64,000 nucleotides of DNA from NCBI GenBank assembly GCA_950295325.1, contig OX485807.1, forward strand, positions 2,232,501-2,296,500, in the 5' to 3' direction. Positions 31,065-44,403 of this stretch are shown here, one piece after another (positions within the stretch are counted from its first letter, which is position 1; the number at the start of each line of letters is the position of its first letter). The position numbers and the translations under genes were made by a program. The notes beneath the pieces were generated by a model. It saw only the letters and a program-made list of their open reading frames with translations, made no database searches and was not told the DNA's origin. The stretch is from Polytrichum commune (lineage: Eukaryota; Streptophyta; Polytrichopsida; Polytrichales; Polytrichaceae).

Positions 31065-32342
31065 GCCACATCAATGGCATTTTTTTGCAATTTAGGTGTG
31101 CATTGGAGGTCAATTATTTCCTGTTTTGCATCTTAGTACCTTGCTATAAGTGTCATGTGTCCGTTCATATAATTTTTTTGTCCAATTCTAATACTAGACG
31201 TTCCTTTTATGTGTGGCCGTAATTATATGTATTTTTGGCCATGTTTGGTGCCTCATGTAAAATTGGGCAATTGGTATTCAATACATACTTGGTTCTATTG
31301 GTACACACTTGAACGATGATTGTGAGGAAAAAATTTGGGATCGTTTCGATTGATTCTTGTTGTCCTTTTCATTCTTTGATCCTAAGGTGAACAATTAAGA
31401 CAACACTCCTGAATGTCCTTTAAGGAATCAGAAGGATATCTTAGATGACCCTATTCCTTCTAAATTAACTTTGTCAATGTACTCGATATGGAGTATGAAA
31501 TGTAGGTATGATCCAAAATATGCTTCACAATAAAAATCTAAGCATACCAAGCATGTGAAGTTATCCAAAAAAGTCCGTTTTCCGTTAGACGCCCAAAAGT
31601 AGTACCCTAACCGTGAATGGCCCCAGTTCCTAGGTTTGATTTTCCTAGATGGAATGGAGTTGCTCCTCTGTCACTCACATCTATCCCAGGTGTTGTTTTG
31701 CCTCTTCAAAGGTGTCAAGATCTTTAAGATCAATTATGTAGATGTAATCTTGTGAATTAATAGGTGGTCCCCTCACACGGGATGATCTTTTAACTTGAGG
31801 TGTTGGAGATGCATTCAATAATGTTGTTGCCATGGCTTATGTTGATGCAACTCCTCAATGAGCCATTGGTGTACATTCCTCTTGTGACCGTGAAGGAACA
31901 TCCTCCCTGAAGTTGTGACAGGTGTGAATGGAGGCGCAATTTCATTTTCTATGGTGAGATCTACTTTTTTATTGTGGTCTAGAGGTTGTGATAACATAAC
32001 CTTTTTAATGCTTAAAACATTTTCATCAAATATAACATCTACCCTGATGATCATTGTTTTGTTTCAAGGATCAAATAGTTTGTATGACTTTGTTACTGAA
32101 TCATATCCCAAGAAAAAACATCTCACTAATCTAGGTAGCATTTTTATTTGTTGATTTTCTTGGACATTGACATATGCATGCAAGTGATCCAAAGATACTT
32201 AGGTGATCCTGCACGTTTGAATCTTGTGTACCTCTCTTTTGGTGTTATGCCATTGTTGCTCCTCGAAGGACACATGTTGAGGATGTACGTTGCAATGTTG
32301 ATCACTTTGACCACAAGTATGCAAGGGCATCACAAGCAAAAG

Positions 32343-32826
32343 TCATGCTTTAAGCTCGTTAAAGGAGTGACATATTATTTGCTTTGTTACTCCATTTTGG
32401 TGTGATGCATATGCTAAAGTCTTTTCATGTGTGATGTCATCCGTGGCACAAAATGTCTTAACCTCTTTAGACACATACTCGCCTCCTTTGTCTATACTTA
32501 GAGTTTTGATATTGTTTCCCTTCTCCTTTCCCACCATTGATTTGAAGTTCTTGAAAGTTTGGAAGGCTTTGCAATTTTGATTTTAAGAAGTAGGTATGGG
32601 TTTTCCTAGAACATTTGACAGTAAATGTCAAAAAATACTTAGAGCTGGATGGGGACATTGTTGGCATTGGCCCACAAAGACTTGAGTGCACAATCTCATT
32701 TTTGTGTGTGGCCATACTCTCTAATCTATTTGGAACATTGGATCTTCTTTGTTTGCCTTTCATGCAATGTGGACATGGCCTACTCTTGGTCTGTAGTGGT
32801 GGTATTCCTTCCATTGTGTCCATCAT
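32343..32826 (-). pseudogene. Copia gag-pre-integrase and integrase fragment
   Basis: Two overlapping frames give the zinc-binding pre-integrase part (C-P-H-C...G-K-Q-R-R) and the integrase core start (H-S-S-L-C-G-P-M, then K-Y-F-L-T-F), continuing with D-K-G-G-E-Y and S-H-Q-N-G-V after a frameshift. In the active family these residues surround the D-D-E catalytic site that inserts the cDNA. Confidence 0.8.
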
Positions 32827-33836
32827 CTCATGTAGGGTCTACATTTTAACATGCCCTAACCTTGAATGCATTAGATCAATTGATTCCTCTTCTACCATGT
32901 GGATGTGAGATTCCAGACTATTGGTTTCTAACCTAAACAACCCATTGATGGGATCATGTTTTCCTCTAGCAATAAATTGGAAGGGTCAAATGCACTTACA
33001 ATCTAGTAGTTCATTGTTGTGAATGCGACGATGTAGCCTTGGGCTATTATTATGCTTACTAATAGCAAATTTTTGTGACACATGGAATGTACAAAACATT
33101 GTTGATTCTCTTTAATTCTCCATCACATTGAAGAAATACATTGCTTTGTCCTACAACTAAGTGAGAGGTCCCACCAAACAAGAGAATGTTAAAATCTCCA
33201 ACTGTGTTTGATTCAAACATTTTTGATGAATCTCTTGTTACATAGTTTGTGACTCTAGTATCTAAATACTAGTTTGTGTTGTAGTCATTATGTCCATGGA
33301 CATCATTGCTGCCAAAGATTCCATGTCTACAATCGTCACGTCATGTTATGTGACGGTGACATGATGCCATACCAAAAAATGTCACGTCTGCCCGTGGGGG
33401 GGGGGGGGAGGGTAAATCCGACAACTTTCTATGGTTGTTAGTGCTCTATCTTTTCCCTCTTGCTCAATCTTAGGCATAATAGTTCCGAGTTCTATAATGA
33501 TCCTAGATTCTTATGGGCAGACATATTGCCATAGCTTCTTCTCTTTCAAAATCAAGCTTCCCACAACAACGCGAATCTTCAATTGTTCTCCAACCCTGAT
33601 TTCAATGGACAATCACAGAGTCCTTTTCAGTGCAAGAGCTTCCTTTGAACTAATTTTGTAATTCTACATTCGACACAACTATGTCACCATGTTGAATCCC
33701 AACGCAATATTGAAGAACATAGAACATAGTATATTCAAGTAATGAATTGATCATAGTACAAGGCGCAAGCACTGTCAAGTACACAACTCCACTACCGTGC
33801 ATAAGTTTAAGTGAAATTGATTCAAAACTATATACT

Positions 33837-33857
33837 CTAAACCCTAAACCCTAAATG
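33837..33857. repeat. Interstitial telomere-like repeat (CCCTAAA)
   Basis: CTAAACCCTAAACCCTAAA, a second short run of the plant telomere unit, lies about 2.8 kb from the first and about 200 bp downstream of the receptor kinase stop codon. Confidence 0.7.
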
Positions 33858-34065
33858 TCCCACTACAATATTTTTTTTGCAAAAGTTCAAGCCCTTTGAA
33901 ATGTAGAGATTTGTTTAACATAGTTTATTACCAACTTCGGTTCCAGGTCATCTTATCTACAATCACTTCAAAGATTGCTTTATAGATCGTTCAATCCAGT
34001 CCAGCCATGTCCTCTAGTCAACTCACATAAGGATTGCAATCCGAATTTTGAATCTTTGTCAGTTG

Positions 34066-36615
34066 TCACCTCCCATGCAGCCATCTTGGAACATTCTTAT
34101 GATCATCTGAAGTTTGAGCGATCGAGCTCAACTCTATACTAGAGCTCGATGGTCCTGTTCGCAGCCTTGCTTGGTCACTGATCTCATTTTCTTCCATCAT
34201 TTCCAAGCCTGATCCTTGAACTGCCAATGACATTTTCATGTACATCGAGCTTTTTTGATGTTGAATTTCTACACCGTCCACCTGCAAGTCACCTTGGAGC
34301 ATTGCAAGTACGTGTTCCATGCTTGGTCGTCTTTCAGGTGCCTCCTGTACACACATGTGTGCTACTTTGATCACCCGTAACACCTCTTCTTCCTCATCGC
34401 TGCTCAACTCAAGTGTTGGATCAACAATACCCATGGGCATGTTTTCTTCAAGCATTTCCAAAGACTGCACATGCCAAAATGCAACGTCCGTACCACAATG
34501 ATCAGTGTCAATATTCATAATGCTTGGCTCTTGTTGACTTTTCTATCATACCTATGATTATGGAAAGATCTGCATATTATGTTCAATAGAGTATAATAAC
34601 CAAGAGTTCAAATAAGTCCTTACATGGAATATGCTGATGTATGCACTCTATTAGCTAGGAATTTCAGTCCAATCTTGCAAAGATCAATATATAAGTACTT
34701 TTTGGGCTTACCCATCGAGGAAGATAGATTTTCTTTGGAGACAAGTTGGGGTTGATGTTCTTTCTTCCACTTACAACCTCAAGAAGCACAACTCCAAAGC
34801 TATAGACATCCACTTTGTCACTAAGTCGGCCCTCAAGCACATACTCTGGTGGTAAATAACCTCTGCACAGGCAATCCGATTTGATTTGTTGTCAACTTAT
34901 GAGCATAAAATGTCTGCACATAATTTTTGAACATGAATGACATCAAAGCTCATTATGAGGAGAGAACTTAGAGGAATGCTAAGATATGCATGAAGGATCC
35001 ACTTACTTGGTTCCTGCAACCGAGGTTACTAAAATATGGCTTTGAAGACTGTCCTCTGGAAATAATAATGCCAAACCAAAGTCTGCAATTTTTGGTTCCA
35101 AATTTTTGTCCAAAAGAATGTTACTTGCTTTGATGTCTCGATGGATGATTCTTGGTGTCACAAGCGCATGCAAGTAGTGTAAACCTCTAGCCACTCCCAA
35201 ACATATGTTCATCCGCTTTGGCCAGTTCAAAGTTTGATTACCACGTCGTTCTGCACAAACATGTCATAAGCAGGGCCATGATTAGAAGTATCCTAATCAT
35301 GTTATAAGTAGAAGAAAACTAAAATCCTATTTTGAACAAAGTTCTGGAAAGCGCCTAGAAAGAAATACTAGCCCGGCTCACACATGTCGAAGTGTGATAC
35401 AACAACATAATAACCTCGCAGCCTGGATGGAAAAATAAAACATGATATCTAGATAGTCTGAGTGGCTTCTTAAGCTTGATTAATGATACTTCCACAACTC
35501 CTCCACAACATACAAGAGCACATTTTGAGTTATCACCTTGACACCCGCTTGGAATTTGGAGGTCTGATTTCTAGGAGGTGGACTCGAGCTACACTATTAG
35601 GCCCATATGGTGTAGAATACACTAACCTAGAAGAAAATACGTAAGGTCGTTGTTTTCAACAAACTCGTACACTAATAATCGCTGAGTTTCCCGCAAGCAA
35701 CATCCTTTTAATTTCACAAGATTTTTGTGTTTGACGGCACTCAAGAGAAAAACTTCGTTGAGAAAGTCATCTAGAGCACTGTGTTGCACTCCCATGTTGA
35801 GTTGTTTAACAGCCACCTCAACCTGACCTTGAATATATCCCTGTAATGATTGAAGCACAAACATGTCCAAGCTGTAATCAATCATACACATTATTCAATA
35901 GCATGAAGCTATTTCATGTCAGTTTCTAAATACAACATATCATTATTCAGCTGATGCGTGTACATGTTCATGGGTCCAACAATAGATTTGAGAATAAAGA
36001 CTCCGAATGTCATAATCTTATTGCTTTAGATTGCATTTGAAATCAAGACAACTGAACACAACTCATCAATTGAGTAATGTTATGAACCCCTCCCTCAATA
36101 TTGTAGAGACAACACAATTCAAGCCCAATCATCCACTGGCAGACCTCCCCACAATAAATAGATGTGAACATGTGTGTTGAATCTGACCTACATAATCAAG
36201 ATCACCAACCTAACAAGTGACCAAGTGCAATTTTAATCCTTCTCCCTACTATTGCTAATAACCACCTAGAATTGACATTTTGTCTACTAGAAGTGGCTCA
36301 CACTTCCACTCATGTTCAAATTCCCAAAAGTGTACACCTAATGTATCATTCCTACGTCAACTTCTACAACTATTTCAAAATTGGTGACTTGTCAACGTTC
36401 TTGAATTTTTTTGAACCTCATGAAGAGATCACAATAGTCGCAAACATAATCTTAGAGGAAGAAAAGAAGAAAAGAAGCAATTGGGTGAGATCAAACCTTG
36501 TAGACCGCACCGAATCCACCCTCCCCAAGTTTCATAGATGTATGGAAATTTCGAGTAGCCTTCACAAGATCATTGTATACAAAAAGGGTGGGTTTCAACT
36601 CGTGCTCTGCAAATT
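34066..36615 (-). CDS. Receptor kinase: intracellular Ser/Thr kinase domain exons
   Basis: Five exon joins give a complete protein kinase. Exon 36615-36497 ends with [10 protein letters not shown] (ATP loop). Exon 35840-35627 carries V-A-V-K-Q-L (catalytic Lys) and the E-V helix, to V-Y-E-F. Exon 35250-35007 carries [11 protein letters not shown] and D-F-G-L. Exon 34862-34712 supplies G-Y-L-P-P-E-Y and D-V-Y-S-F-G-V. The last exon (34542-34066) has the R-R-P-S-M end of the fold and a ~70-residue Ser-rich tail ending R-W-L-H-G-R. Introns are at phases 0, 1, 2 and 0 in turn and every join preserves frame. The substrate is unknown. Confidence 0.9.
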
Positions 36616-39600
36616 CTGTAAAAATCGATTTGAAATATGTTCAGCCAAAAGTCATACATAAGCATGATAGCTTGGTATATACTTGTCTTTATTTGATTTG
36701 TTTGAACTGTCAAAATGCTTATAGTTGAGTTTGTGTGAAATCTGAACTTAGGGCCACTCCACAGTATAGCTCAAGGGCCCTTGACGCATGATATGCAAAT
36801 TATGGGATTGGTTGGAAGCCGGAGATGGTCCAAGTTCATTTTAAACTAGACCTTGAAGACTTGATGGACCAAAGAAATTGGATTGGATGCAAAATCTACA
36901 TGACATCCTACATGGCATCAAGTGGCATGGATAATGTTTCATGGTCTGTTGGATGTTACTTTAGGCCCATGAAAAAAGGTGGGTCTAACACAAAACTCGA
37001 AGTTGTGGCAATCACTTGTTTTGTCATTGGCTTCTAGAAATTTTGATATCATCATGATGGGGACCCAAACCCGAATATATGTTGCGGTCCCTTAAAATGG
37101 TCTATTTTTACTTTATACCAAGCTTGAGGGCCCATGAATTGCAAAATTGAACTTCTACTTCCCATGGTACAACCTTTGGATGCTTTTCATGCTCACGGCT
37201 CTTAGTGATGCTCTTGTTAATAATTTAGAAGATGCATAGCATTATTCATTGGTCACTGCAAGTTGGGTAGGGCTGGGGATAAGTCCAATGGTTTTTTGAA
37301 CTATACCTTGCTTATTTTCTCTTACCAACAAATTCAACCTTATCAACTTGAGTGAAACATTGTCATTGATATTATTAGAATGGAATGGATGATAGCAGCT
37401 AAATAATGTTATGTGATCAAAGATCACAATGTCTAGAGTCTTACTTTGCTTCAGCTGAAGCATGAGGTAGTTTCTGTATCTTCTACTCCTCTGGAACAAG
37501 AACACTGCAATGACCACCACCACCACACAAAAAAAGGCACTGGTGCTTGTTGCGATTGCAATGATTCTCTTGATTGATGCATTTGGGGTTACTGGACCAC
37601 AATATTCAAAGTCATCAATTCCGGTGACCACTATAGTTGGTCGCATTTGATAACTCAGAAAATGTTTTAGTTTGGTAAACTTTAAAACAAGCGTTAGAAA
37701 ACCTTGGGCAGTAGAGTCATTTGTGCTTGTTTAAATTGTTAAACAGAATATAGTTTTAACACAACCAATCAAGACTTCAATGGTTTATGAGAACAACTCT
37801 TGAGCTCAGGTGCCTAGTGAACACTAAATTCAATTACCCAAAGGAAGTGAAATTTGATTTATTAACCCTTAAACATCAACAAAGCCCTGATGGGGGGTTT
37901 GGAAAGAAGAAGAATGAAGTTTTGTTGTTGAAAAATTTATTATAGTCATTTCATAAGAAAATATACGTTCTTAGAATAGTTTTCTCCTTCCTCAATGAGA
38001 TACTCTAATTGAAGGATTAAGGTGAAAGAGATGTAAATATAGGCCATATACTTTCAAAGAATCCAACGTATAATTCTATGCGATATCTAGTATTTTGGCC
38101 ATCATTTCGACAAATTATTGTACTTTTTCTTCCTTTGAAACTATGTTGTAGAGATTGGAGCCTTGCAATACAAAACTTTCATCTAGTAATACTTGCTATG
38201 ATTTCTTATTGATTGTATGCAATTGGATATCTTATGTGTATGCTTTTATGGCATGTCAAGATGTCAGATTTAGCTTTCAAACAAAAGGACATAAATTATG
38301 AGTGATAATCAACATTTCTCTCCCTTAATGCAAACAACATTTGAACAAATTAAGTAGTCTTTCATCTCAAGTCATGTCAATTTTTAAGACATCCTTTGAC
38401 CTTTATGGGTTAACATGCAAAATAAATAGTTGATGCTTGGGGAATTGTACCTTGGGAACAATCTCCACATAAACATCTTTGCAAATAAGTTTGTGGTGTC
38501 CCGGTGGAGTTGTTACAACATGGATTGCCTTGGAGTCTAGAATATTTGTCACACCCACATTTTAGTACACATATGGGCAGCAATTGTATATTCAACTTCC
38601 AAGGGACCTATGTTGCACTACCAACATGTAGTCCCAAAGCACAACTCTTAATGTGAAGTTGAAAAGGGTGGCTCAAACCCAAGGTTTTTACCCAAATGAT
38701 CCTATGAAATCTCTGAGATTAAGCTGCATAAGGTTAACATAGTTGATTTTCAATTCATCCTACCATCTATGTTCCACCCAATCATAGTGGCGATATCTGA
38801 GCGAACGATATATTTTCAACCTTACATTCAACCTAGGGGACTTGCTTTTCAAGACAATAAGTGCAGTGGCTTGTCCGCGACCATTCACTTATAAAAAGAG
38901 ACAAAAGTCCTTGAAGGTCCTCTAATTCTTGTGATGCCCGTTTCAAGATTACATATAGATTTTAACCAACTCGATGACAATTCAACAATACCTTAATCCA
39001 AGCCAGTGGCAACATGTCAGAGTCATCTCTTTTGCAACTTAAAATATACAAATCTACCAATGCAAATTTCTTCGATTGCACAGTTCGTGTGCCCTACGAC
39101 TTGCACATTGGTAGCCACCACACCAGGTGAAATGTTATAAGAAGTGCTTGCAATAATGATGAGGCAAAATTCCACAAAAAATGTCTTACTTGAGGATGGT
39201 ATTAAAAGGCAATGAACCTCCATACTCAACAGACGTTATTTGATTGCTCATCAAGCTTAATTCAAGTAGGCTGGAGTTGGGAGACAGAATGTCGTCAAGG
39301 TTCAAGGTACCAGTGATATTGTTGTCATCCAGATACCTGCAAACAATGTGTTCTCACACAAAGTATATGAGTTGCTTGACATGATATAAGAATGTTTCCG
39401 AGCTATGTACAACAATTCTTTTCCGCATCTATCACATCCATTAGGGGCTCAATTACGTGCATTTTGCACATGACCACCACCAAATTTGATATGTGGGGTC
39501 TGGTACACATATTATTTGGCAAATCCCCTTTTATTTCCATGTTTTTAACTCAAGCGTGGTGTGAGCCAACTTGCCATCAGCTGTCATGCCCAAGGGATGG

Positions 39601-42600
39601 TAATGCACTAGAGCCACACACCAAACCTAGGTTCTAACAGTGCAAATCATTAGAGTTATGACGTGTCACATATGCATACAAGTCATTTAAAGAAGCTCAA
39701 TAGTCAATAGGTATGCCACTTTGCATCATAAAACCATCACTCTCAAAATGAACTTTACATATTTACAAGAGGAAATGAAAGGAATTCTTACAGATATTTC
39801 AACTTTGTAAAATTTGTAAAAGAGATGGATAAATTTAGGTCGATATCCGTCAAATTTATGCCTTGTAACCCCCTGTAAAGATCAAAGTTTAGTCAATGAT
39901 TGGAAATCTAAAACTAGAAGAATAAAGGCATGGGTACACTGATGTGAACAAAAGACTTCCCATGTTAGCAACAATCTCATCATTGTTTTGTTACTAATCT
40001 TCTATATAATATTAGGTTTATTGTTTTATCCTTTGAAAGAACATGAGTCTTCCACATTGGTGATAACACCCAAATGGTTGTAGCTAGGACACCCACAATT
40101 TTAAGGATGATCAGGACTCCGCTAACGTCTCTTGCATTCATTGGGTGGACTATAACCAATGTTACAAGGAATCTTGTTGACTTTAAGTGGTTGTTTAGAG
40201 GATGATTATAACCCATAGCCATATACCCTCATCATTGATGCTATATACTAGCAATGTGGCTCTTAATAAACAAGCGCCATGTTGGAAGAGACATGTAGCG
40301 AAGACCATATACCTCCTATGATTTTGTTCATGTTTTTTTGGGGGGAGGGGGAACACAAGAAGCATATGGCCACCTGGCTAGTTATTCCGTCAAAGTAGAG
40401 GGAGTATTTCACGGTCGGGAATCAAACCATCAACTATTCCATTTGGTTTTGGGTACCTCTCCACTATCATCTAGTACTTTAGGGTCATCTCAGACCGTTC
40501 GCCATTCTCTCTTGCCGTCTATACTAGTACTATTGAAATATGACACCCATGATGCCACTTGCAAGGTAGAGAGAGATGAACCACTACTAAATCATTTGAA
40601 CATAGAGGGGATTTTGTACATCCCAAATTTCTCTTTCCATGCATGATTGCATCAAATCATCATACACTAACCAACTTACTTAGTCATCGAGTGTAACTTT
40701 GGACAAAGATATACCACTCACATGAATTGTAGTTGAGACCCATTCAACTTTGCAACCCATTTTGAAAATGACTTTGGATTAAAATGTCCACTGTGGCTTA
40801 GGTTACTGCACACATTCCAATAAACAACTCTTCTTAAATTCATGTTTTCGTTTTCATTGCAGTATCCATCATAATAAACACCGACGAGCAATCCATACTA
40901 TATTATTAAATGACTATGAATAATGAAGAGAGACAAAGTATCCACGATAGCATGGTTGCCATTCTGCAAAAACCAATTTGTGTGATCATGTCATCTGCTA
41001 TTGTACGCAAAAAATTTCATAGTACTCTCGAACATAACTTTATAATATATGCCCGATTATGGTAAAAAGGCACAAGGCTTTGGTTTCTATATGTAACATG
41101 CAAGGACTGTCCACTTTCCTTCCAACACGTGAAGACATATGTCAACAATGCATGAGGGGGTAGAAGTTGTTGACACTCACAGGACTTGTAGAGCTGACCA
41201 TGAGTTGAAGTCAGGGAGGAGCCCAGAGAAATTGTTCGTTGAGAGATCCAGTCTTGTAAATATAGATTCTGACGAGTTATTGAAAATGGACAAGTCCACA
41301 ACCCCACTGAACTGGTTCCCACTCACATTCCTAGAGTGAAATTTGAAGTGTTCGTAAGACATGTCAGAAGGAGGCTTTGATTTCACTTGCACAAAAAAAA
41401 ACTTGACAATCAGAGTAGCTCTTGCAGATCAGAAACATTTTCCAGAAAGTGGCCATGTGGAGGTTATCAGCCTGTGACAAACAAGTTCTGTGCACTTTGA
41501 AGTCAAGCATCCTATGAAGTGAGAATTGGGGGAAAAAAAGGTCAAATAAATGAACTCACAGTGTATGAAGTTGTGGAGCTGATGTAAGATTAGGGAGCGC
41601 ACCAATAAACACATTGCCAGACAGGTCCCTAAGTAGAGGTGAAAACAAATATAATCAGCAGATGTTATCAAAGTTACTTTAGTGTTCTGTAAGTGCGAGG
41701 CAAACCAGAATGAACTAAGTCAGGAAATTCAGTGACACTGAACATAAAGTGCAAAAAGTATGATCTCTAATCGCATTTGAGGATTTGATGGTGATTATGC
41801 ACTGAATAGCATCTGGCAGCTTAAAAGCTTGTGAATTTGTCACACATGTGCAACTTTTTATCACATGATATCCTAGCTGTAACTTCTGGGAGCAGAATCA
41901 GGGCTGTCGTTTAGATCCATTATCAGAGCATGGGATGGATCACATGCATAGAGCCGAATACGAGTTATCATAATTCTACTGAAGTTGCTGGAGCCATTAA
42001 GTAGCAGTTGATTAGGTGGCGATTGCTGTAACCTACAGAAAGGCACAAATTGTGAGCCTTACACTGACACCAACAAATATGGCAGAGGCCGGAGAAAGTT
42101 GCCAGTTACATTCCCACTGAGATTGTTATTTGACAGCTTCAATGTTCGCAGCCACTTGAGATTTTTCATCAACTTGATTGGCATTGGGCCAGTTAAGAAG
42201 TTTCCACTCAAGTCCCTGGAGAGCAAAGGCACAGCCAGATCAGCACCATGAGTTATAAAGAAATTTTCTCAATATAGTCAAATATGTCAATTTATATGGC
42301 AGACTAGATTGGGCACCCCTTTGCACTTCAGGAATTGCTGGGAGGTTTGGGATCCTGCAACAATGTATGATCTTAAATTCTGGAGGAATTCGAGAGTTAC
42401 ATCACTTTTCAATTCACTAAACTTAGTGTAAAACAGGTGGACGGTTAACATGACTGATTGACACGAGCTGGTGACTTCCAAGTCACCTTCTATCAATCGG
42501 TCATGTCAAACCATCCACGTGTTTTCGACGGGTGAATGTCAGAACACTTAGTGAGGGGGAGAGCGATATGGGGGAGGTGGTGAAAACGTTGACTACTATA

Positions 42601-44403
42601 ATAGCTATTTTGAGTTGAAATTATCCCTAACTCAGGGTCAAAGACCCTGAATTAATTTAGTGAGCTTAAGAAGCAATGAGTCAACTACCACCCTATAGGT
42701 AGTCCATTTCTTCTATTAATTCCTTGGTGGATGTTAGAAACCAAACCGGTTTTTTACTAATAACCTTTCACGACAAATTCACTCGACGACGACATGTGAA
42801 TACTGTGCTACAAGGTCAGCCTGTTTTTGCAAGGTGGATTACAGATTTTGAAGCCAAATTAATTGCTGCAGCTTTTCCGGTATTGTTCCTGTGAATCCAT
42901 TGTCGTGCAGGTCCCTGTTTTTTAGCCATGGCCACACAAATCAAGACACTATCAGTAATGTCAATAACTTCTGATGCATGGTATGTATGTCAGATATGCA
43001 TCATTCTTGTGCCATGGAAAATATCGACACAACAAAAAGTAGAATCTACTTGGACATGAGAATGGGGTTACCAATCCGTACAGGATGTTAGCATAGGTTA
43101 GGTTTCCGAGCTGTGGAGGAAGCACTCCACTAAGGTTTGGATTTCCTGTCAGCGATCTGGACATGGGCATCCAGGGACTCATATCAGCAGCCCATCATAA
43201 GATTCCATAGGGATGCATGCATTTAAGATTCCAAGCAGTACTGATCATCATTATAGTTTAGAGTGATTAGGTTTGGAGTTGATTGAACAAGTAAACCTTG
43301 AAAACGGGCATGGAGGTGATATCCCAACGAGCTATGTAATAAATCATTGTGAACTACATATTTCATTGAGTTGATATAACAGTTGGAAGCAAGACAAAAT
43401 GGATCCGTGATGCCTTGCCAACTCACAATGTGAGAAGTTTGTTGAGGTCCCCGATTGCCGGTGGCAAAGTGCCAACAATGGATGCATCACTCAGTGTCCT
43501 GTACAAGAGCATCACTCAACCCAATTGAGGATATTGTCTCAAACTTCAAATCGTCCTCAAGAGTCAAGACGTATCCATAATGAAACAGAATCACAGGTCC
43601 CAAAACTCATTACATCATCCAAACTCTTCAATACCAGAACATCAACAGGAGACCCCATCCCTCTTTGCCATCTGTTTTCTTGGGTTCCATCTTCTACAAC
43701 TTTCTAACCTCACTACAATAAGTAGTGTTATTAAGTAGTGTGGATTACCACATGTAATTATGCATTGCTGCAACTTTTCAACAGAATCATCATTTATTAC
43801 CAAGTTATAGTTTGTTCCTTGATGTGCATACAAAGTATTTATGTTGTGTGGTCAGAAAGTGATAATGTTAGTAAAATGTTACAACAATATGCAACCAACA
43901 CGAATAGGACATTCTAGTGTATCTTCTCCCTGCTCATTTTCTACTAAGTAGGTGCACCTATTGTGATTCATTGTGCATACCGAAAAGCATGGGTAAAGTA
44001 GGTACAAAGCATATGATAAATGGTCAGATTCTCTAACTTGTGACATAAGTAGCATGTCATTGACTTATAAGAAACTCCAACAAGTTGGACCAACCCTTAA
44101 GAGTATCTCTAAGAGCCTTACAATAGGATGTAACATGCATGCTTTGGCAGAGTCTTACAGGCCGATGATATAGGCGTTCGCGTTTGTGCTCGAGTTACAT
44201 TTATATTGATCCCAGCAAAGTACACCTACCCAAGAGTCATTGTAGCAAGGAAAAGCAGGATCTCCACTTTTCCAACCTGCTAAGTTGATTTCGAGGTCTG
44301 GTGTACTCTCATTCCATGCTTTCCAAATACTCTGCAGTGCGTTCACTGTCATGGCCCCAACATCCCACATTGAAACCATCAAAATGATCATGCACCACTC
44401 CAT
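34066..44403 (-). CDS. Leucine-rich-repeat receptor-like kinase gene, at least 17 exons
   Basis: A membrane receptor kinase read on the minus strand. Exons joined by GT-AG sites and reading frame: 44403-44159 (signal peptide and LRR cap), 43498-43427, 43156-43082, 42914-42843, 42215-about 42070, 42032-about 41890, 41628-41560, 41330-41181, 39872-39792, 39336-39190, 38536-38451, 37653-37445 (membrane segment), 36615-36497, 35840-35627, 35250-35007, 34862-34712 and 34542-34066 (stop TGA). Most LRR exons encode one repeat and are split inside the same Leu codon. Kinase exons keep all catalytic residues, so the gene looks functional. Joins around 42.07-41.63 kb, and between 38451 and 37653 where phases do not fit, are unsettled, and a small exon may be missing. 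The kinase resembles the LRR-VIII type. No promoter motif is certain. Confidence 0.85.
37445..37653 (-). CDS. Receptor kinase: transmembrane exon
   Basis: The exon encodes a short extracellular piece, a ~22-residue hydrophobic span ([15 protein letters not shown]) and a basic stop-transfer R-S-R-R-Y-R. It ends at a GTAAGAC donor that joins in frame with 36615-36497. The acceptor chosen (after TGAG) gives a phase that does not match exon 38536-38451, so its 5' edge is the least certain part. Confidence 0.75.
38451..44403 (-). CDS. Receptor kinase: extracellular LRR region exons
   Basis: The first exon has a start at 44403 (M-E-W-C-M-I-I-L-M), a hydrophobic signal sequence and the cap W-K-S-G-D-P...C...W-V-G-V-L-C-W. 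Later exons give single repeats such as [21 protein letters not shown] and G-T-I-P-E-K-L, two double-repeat exons (42215- and 41330-41181), and a last Cys-rich exon with G-N-P-C-C. About ten repeats are seen. The cap and the closing Cys-rich piece are typical of plant LRR receptors. The ligand is not predictable. Confidence 0.8.

Larger units (their letters stand above)
30146..33300 (-). mobile_element. Decayed Ty1/copia retrotransposon (pol)
   Basis: Copia pol pieces occur in the right order on the minus strand. Protease-like D-T-R-V-T-N-Y-V-T lies near 33250. Gag-pre-integrase C-x2-C...G-K-Q and H-S-S-L-C-G-P-M lie at 32600-32800. Integrase D-K-G-G-E-Y and Q-N-G-V lie at 32400-32500. R-V-D-V-I-F-D-E lies near 32040. 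RT has Y-G-L-K-Q-A near 30520 and L-L-I-Y-V-G-D-L-I-I near 30370-30400, where the catalytic Y-V-D-D has become Y-V-G-D. Frames are broken throughout and no LTR pair was identified. Confidence 0.75.

Noticed and set aside
36272-36661. 129-codon plus-strand frame
   Set aside because: It is antisense to the receptor kinase exon 36615-36497, whose splice sites and kinase motif explain the open sequence.
36821-37190. Possible relation to the repeat at 2560-2850
   Set aside because: Only scattered short words match (GGTCCAAG, GACCAA). The similarity is too weak to claim a shared repeat.
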